Source: a virus
IMG/VR virus record: IMGVR_UViG_3300044608_001282
Coordinates: 1 to 30,202 of that record
Reading direction: 5' to 3' (one strand)
DNA length: 30,202 nt
Below the pieces are notes generated by a model. The model did no database searches. It saw nothing but the letters and a program-made list of their open reading frames with translations, and was not told the DNA's origin. Each line of letters opens with the position of its first letter. The first letter of the stretch is position 1. A program made the position numbers and the translations under genes. Of the stretch, positions 14,032 to 21,380 are shown in pieces.

Positions 14032-15527
14032 TCTGTGGGTACGGATGTAACGGGATTCCCGTTGGGGGTGAGCAGTCCAAACACATCGCGGGTCAACCCC
14101 GAGCGTTCAACGCGCTTCTTTATTTCGAGCTCTTCGCGTTCAACCTCGTCGAGGTGCTCCTCAAGCGTTTTGGAACCGCTGGCAAGAATGTCTGTCATGC
14201 TGCGCATCCCGGCACGGTAAGCATCGATGGCATCGCGGGAAGCGTAACCGGAATCCGCAGTCAATCGTGCCGGTTCGGTGAACCTGAATTGGTACGCACC
14301 GCCCCGGTCCCGATCGGTTCCCCGATACTCCGGGAGGATGCCCATCTCGACGAACCGAGCCACGGCAAACGCGCAACGCCGCTTGCAGAATGCCGCGAGG
14401 TAGGCGTGACGCTCTGAGGTGATGCGGTTTACCTGTTCGAGTACAATCCGAGCAGAAGCTCCGCCAAGTTTGCTCATATCCCAACCGAACTCCGGCGGCC
14501 ATTGAGCGGCCAGAAGAGCGTTGCGGATGAGTCGTTCCTGCAAGCGGTCTTGCGCTTCGGTTGGAATCTTGGCGTCAATTTGCTCGATGGATTCGCCAGC
14601 GTTTGCCTGTAAATATTCGATGCGCCCGCCCGCCATCGGCGTAATGCGAAGCCCAAGCGTGCATTGCGGCGTATTGGTCTCGGTGAGCGCGTTGTACGCG
14701 TCCGAGGCATCCGCCATGCCTTGCTGATTAGTGACCATCAACCCGATTTTCGCGGCCATCCGGGATGCGGATTGGATGTCGTCACCCAGATCCTTAAGCG
14801 AAATGAGATCGCGGATCGCGGGAGCAAACGCCGAGATCCCGCGCACCTGGTCAACCTCGCGCGGGTCCATGGTCAGCATACACGACTGAACCGGGATGTC
14901 TCGGTCATCCACGCCGCTCTGATCCTCCCCGAGGACACGGTACGCCACGGCACGGTTGGTGCGCGAAAGGATCACGCCGTTGTAAATGCGCAGGCCACGA
15001 TACCGGCCCTCGGTCAAGATCCCGTCGTCCCCACGGCTTCCGATCTGGTGCCACGGCACCTGTTGGAGTTGCGGGTAACCGCTTGCGGCGGTCGTCAGGA
15101 TGGTCAGGAGATCACCCTCACGGTCGATTGCCGTAGATTCCAGCCGCAGCCCCTCCCACCAGCTTTTACCGTCGAGGTAAGCGATCTGGAACCAGTCAAG
15201 CAGAACCGCTTCCGCCTGTTTGCCCCATTCTTTGTCAGCGCCGACAAAAATGGGTCGCATTGCCATCCCCACGCTGAGCATGGATTTTTGGTCGATGGCG
15301 GCATTCACCATGCCGTTGTTCCAGTACAATTTCCTAGCCGCCGAATTGACTGTGCGCCATTCGCCAACGGTCAACTCGCGGCTGATGCTCTGAGTGTGAT
15401 TGCGCCACCACGGCTCGCCCCAAACTCCGCCCTCCACAAGACGCTGGCGACGGTACACGCCCCAATCGGACTGCGGTTTGGGAGTGCCAAATCCGGCGAG
15501 TTTTTTCAGTCGGTCGAGAAAACTCAT
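14028..15527 (-). CDS. Portal protein, lambda type, 499 aa
   Basis: The start MSFLDRLKKLAGFGTPKPQS and the next section KSMLSVGMAMRPIFVGADKE resemble lambda-family portal proteins, as do ISFAP-type helices near VRGISAFAPAIRDLISLKDL. A portal of about 500 residues located after a gpW-like gene and before an S49 protease is the lambda B order. It forms the dodecameric ring at the unique head vertex through which DNA is packaged. The start overlaps the stop of the gpW-position gene by ATGA. C-terminal helices are rich in Glu/Arg (LEEHLDEVEREELEIKKRVE). High confidence from context plus sequence pattern. Confidence 0.88.
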   Translation of the reverse strand: MSFLDRLKKLAGFGTPKPQSDWGVYRRQRLVEGGVWGEPWWRNHTQSISRELTVGEWRTVNSAARKLYWNNGMVNAAIDQKSMLSVGMAMRPIFVGADKEWGKQAEAVLLDWFQIAYLDGKSWWEGLRLESTAIDREGDLLTILTTAASGYPQLQQVPWHQIGSRGDDGILTEGRYRGLRIYNGVILSRTNRAVAYRVLGEDQSGVDDRDIPVQSCMLTMDPREVDQVRGISAFAPAIRDLISLKDLGDDIQSASRMAAKIGLMVTNQQGMADASDAYNALTETNTPQCTLGLRITPMAGGRIEYLQANAGESIEQIDAKIPTEAQDRLQERLIRNALLAAQWPPEFGWDMSKLGGASARIVLEQVNRITSERHAYLAAFCKRRCAFAVARFVEMGILPEYRGTDRDRGGAYQFRFTEPARLTADSGYASRDAIDAYRAGMRSMTDILASGSKTLEEHLDEVEREELEIKKRVERSGLTRDVFGLLTPNGNPVTSVPTE

Positions 15528-15790
15528 ATAAAATACGCTTGCGTCCGGCGCACCGGCCCGTTGATCCCCGCCGCTTTGTAATTCAAAGCCTGCTGCGCCA
15601 GCATCATCACATCGAGCGGACTCAAAGTGCCGCCCACATTAAACTGGAAACTGGCCCCGTCAATGGAGCTGGATACCAGAGAGCTTTTGCCAGCGGAGAC
15701 CAAATCGAATTTTTGAGAAACGATGGCACGCAACTCGGCAACATCACGGGTTAAGAATACCTGGAGCAGGAGCTTTTGGTCGGGAGCCAT
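15524..15790 (-). CDS. gpW-position head-tail connector candidate, 88 aa
   Basis: In lambda the short gene W sits between the large terminase and portal genes, where this one is. The product begins MAPDQKLLLQVFLTRDVAEL: a helix, a strand region (DLVSAGKSSLVSSSIDGASF) and a helix near the C terminus (PLDVMMLAQQALNYKAAGIN). gpW proteins have exactly such an alpha-beta-alpha pattern and about 70-90 residues. The similarity here is structural pattern and synteny rather than clear motif. The start is 27 bases after the hairpin at 15818-15847. Expected to help stabilise packaged DNA and recruit the tail-joining protein. Confidence 0.7.
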   Translation of the reverse strand: MAPDQKLLLQVFLTRDVAELRAIVSQKFDLVSAGKSSLVSSSIDGASFQFNVGGTLSPLDVMMLAQQALNYKAAGINGPVRRTQAYFI

Positions 15791-15812
15791 CTATCCAGAC
15801 GGTTCGGGACAA

Positions 15813-15847
15813 GGAAAACCCCGGACACCGCACTCGCGGGCCGGGGT
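15813..15847 (-). terminator. Hairpin module 1 between large terminase and gpW-position gene
   Basis: Minus-strand ACCCCGG (15847-15841) pairs with CCGGGGT (15824-15818), closing a 16-base loop. A T tract and box TTTCCTTGTCCCGAACC follow, and the downstream gene starts 27 bases after the stem. It looks like an intrinsic terminator on the minus strand although the operon continues. The loop is longer than in classical terminators. Confidence 0.7.
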
Positions 15848-15898
15848 CGTATATCCCTGATCTCTTCCTCACGCTTTGGTTGAGGTTGAGCCAGCAGA

Positions 15899-17701
15899 CT
15901 ATTCCGCTGCTGCCGGTTCGTCAACCTCCGGCGCTTCCGAAATCATGTCTGGCAGGATTCCGAGGATTTGCGCCGTCAGCACATTCATTGCCTCGGCGTC
16001 CCAAAGGTGGTTCGGCCTTCCGGTTGCCGTCCACCGCAGCCGCGTCTTTTTGGTGCGTTTGTCTACCGTTGCCCGTTTGCGCTCAGAATTGAGGTGCCGG
16101 ACATACTCCGGCGGCGCGTCCTGCGGGAATTCCCACACTGGAGAGCCCGTGTTGCGGAGGTTTGCCAAGATGTCCTTAATGGGATCGCTGGCCCAATAAA
16201 AGAAAGTGACGAACAGTCGCTTCCCAGCAACATCTCGGGTGGTCGGTGCCACCACGCGATCCGGTGCCGAGTAATACCGGCGCACCGGCTTCCCGTCAGG
16301 ACCACGAACCGTAAAATGGTCCTCGGCGCGTCCCACGAGTGCCGTCCAGCCGTACTTCGCGCAGGTATCGTACACTCGCCCGTGAAAACTGTTGCCTGCG
16401 TCCAACAGCGTGCGTTTGTCAGGTACTTTGAGCCGAGTCTGGATCTCGCGAATTTGGTCAACCGTCAGGATTTTGCCCGCCCAGAGTAGCCGCGAGTGAC
16501 CGTTTTTGAGCCAGCACCGCACGATGCCCCAGTAATGGTCCTGCTGGCAGTCCACGGTGAAAACCCTGGCGGCTTCCTCGGGCATCGGTCGCCCGTCTTG
16601 CCACTCGTTGACCCAGTACTCGGACGCTTCGAGTTCCAGCGCGGGCAATTCCTCCTCTTGTTTCCACGGTTCCGCCAGCCGTTGCATCCGAAAATCTTTG
16701 GTTGGCTGGAGTACTCCGAGGTGTCGCGCGTCGCTCGCTTGGCACCATTGGATGACAAGATCAGCCCATCTGATCCAATAAACGGACTGTGCCGACACTC
16801 GGCGCGAGCGGTAGCCCTCCACATGGTCGTTGCCTTCGCTGCGCCACTCGCTGCGCTGGGTCAGTGCCCGGCGAGCTGCGGTAGTGTCAGGAGTGACATG
16901 CCCGCAGTGCGGACACTCATGACGCACCGTTTTGACGAGCGCGCCCCAGTTCCACTCGCCGTTCTCGTTCTTGCACTCATCGTACTTAATATCGGTCCAC
17001 GCCGGTTTTACCCATTCGCTGCATCCGGGGCAGGAGTGGCACCACTGAAACTCTTCGCCGGACCTCCATTCCTCGGTCAGTTGGTGCGGCTCCTCAAAAC
17101 TCTGGGAAGTCAGGAGTGCGTAGCCGTTCCAGCGGTCGTGCAACCTCTTTTTGAACTGTGTGATGAGGTCCGAGTATTGCCAACATTCATCCAAAAAAAG
17201 CACCTGCACCGATTTCTCCTGCGCATTGCTAGTGTTGGCCCCGCCAAGCATCAGCGGCATGTGCGGAAAGTAGATGCCGTCTTTTTTGACGTGATGCCGG
17301 TTACTTGGCATCAGTCCCCGCAGCGGTTCGCACGCTCCGAGCACCGGCTTGAGCCGAGTCTCCATCCATTCCGCACTAGTCGCATCGGTCTGAGTGATGG
17401 ACAGCATCGGCCCCGGCTGTTGAGCCACTGCCCAGCACACCAGCGCCTCCAGTGCGGTGCTCTTGCCCGCGCCGGTGCACGCTTGGACGAAAGTTTGCCT
17501 GCAAGTCGGATCGGCGAAGTCGTGAAACACCGCATTCCACCAAGGAGCGGTTGATCGGTCAAAATGCGTGGATCGGGAGCTGTGCGGGAAACGGACATTT
17601 TGCTCCATCCAGTCCAGAGGGTCGCCGGTGTAGGCCAGCCGAACAGAGCGTGCCGCAGCCTTAACTCGATGCGGGATAATGCTCGAAACTGGCGCGTGCA
17701 T
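15899..17701 (-). CDS. Terminase large subunit, GpA family, 600 aa
   Basis: ATPase motor: Walker A ACTGAGKS at residues 74-81 (Lys80) and Walker B LFLDE with Asp171-Glu172. A zinc-binding insert follows (CHSCPGC at 221-227, CPHCG at 263-267), as expected in the GpA family. A nuclease domain follows, with Asp384 in the FTVDCQQDHYWG segment and a further acidic motif LLDAGNSF. The protein pumps DNA into the prohead and cuts concatemers; GpA-type enzymes are classically cos cleavers. The gene overlaps the small subunit stop by 41 bases. The start is the first ATG (17701) after that overlap; no better start is visible. Ends before hairpin module 1. Confidence 0.9.
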   Translation of the reverse strand: MHAPVSSIIPHRVKAAARSVRLAYTGDPLDWMEQNVRFPHSSRSTHFDRSTAPWWNAVFHDFADPTCRQTFVQACTGAGKSTALEALVCWAVAQQPGPMLSITQTDATSAEWMETRLKPVLGACEPLRGLMPSNRHHVKKDGIYFPHMPLMLGGANTSNAQEKSVQVLFLDECWQYSDLITQFKKRLHDRWNGYALLTSQSFEEPHQLTEEWRSGEEFQWCHSCPGCSEWVKPAWTDIKYDECKNENGEWNWGALVKTVRHECPHCGHVTPDTTAARRALTQRSEWRSEGNDHVEGYRSRRVSAQSVYWIRWADLVIQWCQASDARHLGVLQPTKDFRMQRLAEPWKQEEELPALELEASEYWVNEWQDGRPMPEEAARVFTVDCQQDHYWGIVRCWLKNGHSRLLWAGKILTVDQIREIQTRLKVPDKRTLLDAGNSFHGRVYDTCAKYGWTALVGRAEDHFTVRGPDGKPVRRYYSAPDRVVAPTTRDVAGKRLFVTFFYWASDPIKDILANLRNTGSPVWEFPQDAPPEYVRHLNSERKRATVDKRTKKTRLRWTATGRPNHLWDAEAMNVLTAQILGILPDMISEAPEVDEPAAAE

Positions 17702-18227
17702 TTAGTTTGAGAAGCTCCAACCGACTGCGAAGTTTTGGCTGGATTTCCGTTTCGGTCAGTCCAGCCAATTGCCCCGGTAGATCGTTGACCAGCGCGTCAA
17801 TTTCCGCGCACCAAGTTGCCACCACGCGGATCGTCTCCTCCACCACCTGTTCCACTGGCACCAGTCGCTTTTCGTCCTCGGCAATCTTGATGTCCAGCCG
17901 CCGCACTTCGCGTTCGAGCTTTTGCTTTTTGACGCCGTTGATGTCGCTAGGACTTGCCTGTTGCGCTTTGGAGTCGCGCCACTTCTGAATGCCTTCGATG
18001 GTTGTCCACGGCAGTCCAGCCTTTGCCATTGCCCGCTTCCACCGCAATACGCCGGGCCGACTCAGCCCAAAATGCGCGGCGACCTGCTCCAGCGTCAAAT
18101 CTGGCAGCGTGCCCGCCTCGTATGCGGCTACCATTGCCTGCTCTGCGCGGCTGATGGTCTTGCCTGCTTTGAGCTTGGCTAGGATGTTTTTGACCTGAGC
18201 CTTTGAAACTTGTTCGGTGAGGCTCAT
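17661..18227 (-). CDS. Terminase small subunit / DNA-packaging HTH protein, 188 aa
   Basis: A helix-turn-helix is visible in LTLEQVAAHFGLSRPGVLRW (about residues 39-58), followed by a basic linker, a coiled-coil-like helix (KKQKLEREVRRLDIKIAEDE) and a C-terminal helical region. This is the organisation of Nu1-type small terminase subunits, which bind the packaging site and assemble into a ring. It lies directly upstream of the large subunit with a short overlap and overlaps the methyltransferase stop by ATGA. The DNA target is unknown. The two-residue-rich start MSLTEQVSKAQVKNILAKL precedes the HTH. Confidence 0.82.
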   Translation of the reverse strand: MSLTEQVSKAQVKNILAKLKAGKTISRAEQAMVAAYEAGTLPDLTLEQVAAHFGLSRPGVLRWKRAMAKAGLPWTTIEGIQKWRDSKAQQASPSDINGVKKQKLEREVRRLDIKIAEDEKRLVPVEQVVEETIRVVATWCAEIDALVNDLPGQLAGLTETEIQPKLRSRLELLKLNARASFEHYPASS

Positions 18228-19450
18228 TTTGCAGCGGCCATCTCGTTAAATGTCTTGCCGGTCTCCGCGTGCATGGCACTTTTGCCGGTAAAGTCTTGCC
18301 AACGCTTTATGATTACATCCACAGAAGCAGGAGTAATTTCCATTGTGTGTGATTTTGCTCCTACAATTTCGCACCCAATTAAAGTGCTTCCACTACCCCC
18401 GAATAAATCTAAGTAGGAACTTCCTCCTACACCTCTAAATATGGCTTCAATCCATTTCATTGGTTTTGAATGAGCGTGCCCACCTCGTTCGGCTGTTGTG
18501 GGAAATGCTTCAACCGTTCGCAAATGCACTGCGCCGTTCAATGGCTTATATTCACAATCACCCCTAGAGTTTGTGACTGTTTTGGATTCTCTTTTTTTCC
18601 CATCCTTGATGATTGCCTCATCAAAATTCCATGCAGGATCATCGCCAAATATTCCGCACGCTTTATGTCTGGCAAGTGGTCTGTTTGGTGTATACCAAGA
18701 CGTCACATTATCCCAAACAAGCTCGTACAAAGGGGCCCACCCAAATTCCATTGCGGTTTTTGATGCAATGGCAAATCGCTTAAAATCCCAGAACGAAATC
18801 AATTTTGCTCCCTGTTTTTGTGGAAGCATTGCCGTTGAATACAGTTCCTCAATTTCATAGGGAGGATCAAACACTAAGCGATCCCATTCGTTTCCCGCCA
18901 ATAACAACGTCACAGCGTCAGTGCTCGTAGCGTCTCCGCACATTAGCCGATGTCGTCCCAGCGTCCAAACATCTCCTAGGGCTGTCACAGGGTCTTCCGG
19001 CACCTCTGGCACTTCGTCAGGGTCGGTGTTTCCTTCAATCACCTCCACAGACATCAGTGCTTTGAGTTCCTCTTCACTAAAACCCGTCAGTTCCAAATCA
19101 AATCCGGCCTCGTCCAGTTCCTGTAGTTCCAGCTTTAGAAACTCGTCATCCCATCCAGCGTTTAGTGCCAGCTTGTTGTCTGCAATAACATACGCCCGTT
19201 TTTGCGCATCAGTTAAGTGCCCAAGTCGAATGCACGGCACTTGCTCAACCCCAATTTTGCGAGCCGCGAGCACGCGGCCATGCCCTGCGATGATGTCGTT
19301 TTCAGTTCCAATTAACACCGGGTTGGTGAATCCAAACTCCCTGATGCTGGCAGCAATCTGCGCAACCTGCTCATCTGAGTGCGTGCGAGAATTGCGTGCG
19401 TAGGGAATTAACAAGTCAATGCTGACTTGCTCTAGTTTTGGCGCTGCCAT
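18224..19450 (-). CDS. ParB-like domain fused to a beta-class DNA methyltransferase, 408 aa
   Basis: N-terminal ParB/sulfiredoxin-type domain: IDLLIPYARNSR, then IIAGHGRVLAARKIGVEQVP (about 53-72). A methyltransferase core follows with DPPY at 195-198 and the SAM-binding FGGSGS at 350-355. DPPY comes before FxGxG, the beta-class order, so N6-adenine or N4-cytosine methylation is likely. Such ParB-methyltransferase fusions are widespread in phages, where they probably mask sites against host restriction. No partner nuclease is adjacent. It is the first gene of the late operon and starts 6 bases from a possible -10 box. Its DNA between about 18300 and 18900 looks more A/T-rich than flanking genes. 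Confidence 0.85.
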   Translation of the reverse strand: MAAPKLEQVSIDLLIPYARNSRTHSDEQVAQIAASIREFGFTNPVLIGTENDIIAGHGRVLAARKIGVEQVPCIRLGHLTDAQKRAYVIADNKLALNAGWDDEFLKLELQELDEAGFDLELTGFSEEELKALMSVEVIEGNTDPDEVPEVPEDPVTALGDVWTLGRHRLMCGDATSTDAVTLLLAGNEWDRLVFDPPYEIEELYSTAMLPQKQGAKLISFWDFKRFAIASKTAMEFGWAPLYELVWDNVTSWYTPNRPLARHKACGIFGDDPAWNFDEAIIKDGKKRESKTVTNSRGDCEYKPLNGAVHLRTVEAFPTTAERGGHAHSKPMKWIEAIFRGVGGSSYLDLFGGSGSTLIGCEIVGAKSHTMEITPASVDVIIKRWQDFTGKSAMHAETGKTFNEMAAAK

Positions 19451-19456
19451 GTAGGC

Positions 19457-19484
19457 AAAATATGCCTGTTTGTGCTGTTAACAA
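19457..19484 (-). promoter_or_regulatory. Candidate late promoter with -10 box abutting the start codon
   Basis: Minus strand: TTGTTA (19484-19479), a 16-base spacer, then TATTTT (19462-19457). The ATG of the methyltransferase gene is at 19450, so a transcript starting 6-8 bases after the -10 would be almost leaderless. It lies after the strong terminator at 19541-19573, where a promoter for the late operon is needed. Boxes match sigma-70 consensus at about 4/6 and 5/6; this is by eye and not proven. Confidence 0.5.
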
Positions 19485-19540
19485 GGAACTTTTTGCCGAT
19501 TGCACAAAAAAGGGGCACGCGTCTCTGCCCTCACCCCGAC

Positions 19541-19573
19541 AAAAACCCCCTGTAGGAGACTCCTTAAGGGGGG
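19541..19573 (-). terminator. Intrinsic terminator ending the HTH-gene transcript
   Basis: On the minus strand CCCCCTTAAGGAGTCTCCTA and the bases after it fold as CCCCCT/AGGGGG (19546-19551 pairs with 19567-19572) with an inner AGG/CCT. The stem is followed directly by TTTTTG (19545-19540). It is the best terminator in the window and sits 24 bases after the HTH stop at 19597. It separates the early block from the late promoter. On the plus strand no T tract follows. Confidence 0.82.
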
Positions 19574-19596
19574 AGGGGGGTCGGTCAACCCTTGAC

Positions 19597-19932
19597 CTAC
19601 CCTAAAATCGCCTTCGCTGCCTTTTTTGCAGCCAACTCAACGGCTTGGTGCGATACCCCAAGCTCTGCCGCTGCTTGGCTCATATCCTTATGCCCCGTCA
19701 GGTGCCCCAGTCCTGTCCCAAACGCAAGGCCCGTCAACCTCAATTGCAAATTAGCTCGGCTCGTAGCGTCCAGCATGTAACTCAACAACCGGATCACCAC
19801 CACGCCGCCGGTCGTCTGCATCTGCTGACGGCACGCCTTCACATACCAAACCCAAACATCTTCGGCTTGGTCGTGCGTGAGTCCAAGCTCGATGAGTTCG
19901 TCAATGCCTGCTGAGTAGTCTGGCTCTTTCAT
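19597..19932 (-). CDS. Small HTH protein, possible transcription regulator, 111 aa
   Basis: I choose the ATG at 19932 (MKEPDYSAGIDELIELGLTH) because the longer frame to 20028 runs into the repeat-rich leader. The middle contains helices (DVWVWYVKACRQQMQTTGGV, VIRLLSYMLDA). A helix-turn-helix-like segment MSQAAAELGVSHQAVELAAK is near the C terminus (about residues 86-105). It is the last gene before the terminator and lies just upstream of the late operon, so a role as switch or late regulator is plausible. The family is unrecognised. The 5' leader contains a closing stem 8 bases before the start and could regulate its translation. Confidence 0.7.
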   Translation of the reverse strand: MKEPDYSAGIDELIELGLTHDQAEDVWVWYVKACRQQMQTTGGVVVIRLLSYMLDATSRANLQLRLTGLAFGTGLGHLTGHKDMSQAAAELGVSHQAVELAAKKAAKAILG

Positions 19933-20202
19933 CAAAGATTGCCGGTCTCTCCCGGCTGTCACACCACTACGGCGACCGAGTAACCCGGTCCGTGCACCCC
20001 GGCATGGAGCCAGAGGCAGGTGTCGCATTGGCTGTCTCTCCAGTTGTCACACCGTTTCTGGCCTAACAGTATCAGGCCACGCAGGTGTCGCGGAAGTAAT
20101 GGCTCGCCGGTTTGAGGCTCACGCCTTGGCAAGCTCTATCGCCTTTACTTGTGCGCAATTTTGTATAAAGAGTCAAGTAGAACATTTTAAAAAAGCGCAC
20201 CC
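19933..20202. promoter_or_regulatory. Repeat-rich intergenic switch region
   Basis: This 270-base gap holds two diverged copies of one unit: TGTCACACC at 19957-19965 and 20045-20053, and GCAGGTGTCGC at 20016-20026 and 20081-20091. ACACC can pair with GGTGT in each copy (19961-19965 with 20019-20023; 20049-20053 with 20084-20088). Inner hairpins are GACCG/CGGTC (19974-19978 / 19986-19990) and TGGCCT/AGGCCA (20059-20064 / 20074-20079). TGCCGG/CCGGCA (19940-19945 / 19999-20004) lies next to the HTH start. A -10-like TATAAA lies at 20164-20169, toward the plus-strand gene. Operator or structured-RNA roles are both open. Confidence 0.6.
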
Positions 20203-20715
20203 GTGAATTTACATGACACAATTTTTATTTTTACACATTATAATCCTTACAAAAAATTTAAACAACTAAGACCTCTGTCCTACCTAGAGTTGCTCAAAGA
20301 TCGCTTAAAAGGAAGATGGGAAAATAAACCTGAGCTGGCTCAAAAATATGTAGACGACAGAAAAAAGTTTGAGGCTACTTTGGGCAAGGAATTGCTTGAA
20401 GCAGGACTTCCATATGACGCTGAGAAATCTTTTCTTTACGGTGCTGTAGATGGTCACGAGAGATTTGGTCAGCCCGGAGCATATCAGCATTTGGCTAACA
20501 TGCCTAATCTCGATAAGACTTTTTTTACAATTAATGGTTTAGACGATAAAGACCATATAAAGCGAGGAAAAGAAGGGCTGCTCAACGCTATAAAGCTCTG
20601 GAAAGAAAATCAGAACAACCTTAAGGAAACTGAATATATGGGCATGATTATTCGCCCGAGAGTCGACATCATGACCCAAGAAACTGTGATTCCATACTTG
20701 GTAAAAAAAATTTAA
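20203..20715 (+). CDS. Plus-strand hypothetical protein, 170 aa, A/T-rich moron candidate
   Basis: This is the only substantial gene on the plus strand. The GTG at 20203 is the only upstream start before an in-frame TAA at 20188-20190. The protein begins MNLHDTIFIFTHYNPYKKFK, is rich in Lys, Glu, Tyr and Asn, and includes LGKELLEAGLPYDAEKSFLY and AVDGHERFGQPGAYQHLAN. No membrane segment, Cys motif or catalytic signature is recognised. Its base composition is clearly A/T-richer than the flanking genes. It faces the early genes tail to tail, and its TAA (20713-20715) overlaps the minus-strand TAA (20712-20714). The strand, composition and own leader suggest horizontal acquisition; an exclusion or anti-defence role is only inferred. 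Confidence 0.75.
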   Translation: MNLHDTIFIFTHYNPYKKFKQLRPLSYLELLKDRLKGRWENKPELAQKYVDDRKKFEATLGKELLEAGLPYDAEKSFLYGAVDGHERFGQPGAYQHLANMPNLDKTFFTINGLDDKDHIKRGKEGLLNAIKLWKENQNNLKETEYMGMIIRPRVDIMTQETVIPYLVKKI

Positions 20716-20888
20716 TTTTCCACCTCGTCAAGATCCTCCTGCGTCCATCCTTCCCTGCGCATCTGTATTTCCAGTGCCGCTATACGCCTTTGTGCAGCCC
20801 TGAGTTGCCGCTGTGCGTCAGCCAACTGTGCGGCTAGCGTGTCCAGTGCTAGGGTGTGTTCCAGTCGTTCGTGCGCTTTGATGCTCAT
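20712..20888 (-). CDS. Small coiled-coil protein, 58 aa
   Basis: The start ATG at 20888 overlaps the preceding stop at 20885 (ATGA). The product MSIKAHERLEHTLALDTLAA is followed by heptad-like helices rich in Ala, Leu, Gln and Arg (QLADAQRQLRAAQRRIAALE) and a polar end DLDEVEN. A small dimeric coiled coil is likely. It is the last minus-strand gene of the early block and its TAA overlaps the stop of the plus-strand gene. No family is recognised and no function is assigned. Confidence 0.65.
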   Translation of the reverse strand: MSIKAHERLEHTLALDTLAAQLADAQRQLRAAQRRIAALEIQMRREGWTQEDLDEVEN

Positions 20889-21046
20889 TTTGCAGCCTCC
20901 AGTTCTTCCATCGGGATTCCAGTCAGTGCGTGCACTTCCATGCATGCTTCGATTGCCGAGAACGCGTCAACCTGCCAGCGCCGAAACGGCAGCCAGTCAG
21001 CGGTGACCGTGTAATGTAGTTTTTTAAGTGGTGGTAGTGTGATCAT
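20885..21046 (-). CDS. Small hypothetical protein, 53 aa
   Basis: Taken from the ATG at 21046, the first start after the stop of the previous gene (21069); an earlier in-frame start would overlap it by 50 bases. The product begins MITLPPLKKLHYTVTADWLP and ends MEVHALTGIPMEELEAAK. Its short N-terminal strand and C-terminal helix look folded, but no motif is seen. Overlaps the next gene by ATGA, so it belongs to the early operon. Start uncertain. Confidence 0.55.
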   Translation of the reverse strand: MITLPPLKKLHYTVTADWLPFRRWQVDAFSAIEACMEVHALTGIPMEELEAAK

Positions 21047-21068
21047 ACTGCTCGCTATAGAAACGGCA

Positions 21069-21380
21069 TCAGAAACCGCCTTTTTGTGCGTTGGTGAGGC
21101 GACTGCGTATTTTAGCACGGACGGTCCAGCACGATTCTTGGAATGCCTGCCAGCAATCTCGCTGGATCATGTAGGCGATTGCGTCGGTTTCGCTGGCGGA
21201 GTTGTAGTGCCGGGGAAACGCATCAATAAGACTGTCAGCCTGGCGCAACAACTCACGGAGTGCTGCAATCTGCTTTTGCAGGTTCTCGATGCGCACTGGG
21301 GTCACGGTTTCGCACTCCAGGCACTGGCGCTCGGCCAGTGCGCGGTAGCGTTCGATTTCGGTCATTAGGTCTGGGATCAT
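21069..21380 (-). CDS. Hypothetical helical protein, 103 aa
   Basis: From the ATG at 21380 it begins MIPDLMTEIERYRALAERQC, then a coiled-coil-like stretch (QKQIAALRELLRQADSLIDA) and a C-terminal segment with IAYMIQRDCWQAFQESCWTV. Three of its four Cys residues lie in C-LEC and CW...CW contexts, which do not form a clear metal site. The A/C-rich leader contains two AACC motifs (AAACCAACCGAC, CCAACCGATAC) and no Shine-Dalgarno. It follows the initiator by 31 bases. No function assigned. Confidence 0.65.
   Translation of the reverse strand: MIPDLMTEIERYRALAERQCLECETVTPVRIENLQKQIAALRELLRQADSLIDAFPRHYNSASETDAIAYMIQRDCWQAFQESCWTVRAKIRSRLTNAQKGGF

Noticed and set aside
19940-20004. Possible tRNA on the minus strand: TGCCGG/CCGGCA closing stem with a 5-bp, 7-base-loop anticodon-like hairpin GACCG/CGGTC.
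   Set aside because: Position 33 of the loop is not T, there is no TTC-type T loop, no proper D arm and no CCA. I treat it as a structured leader.
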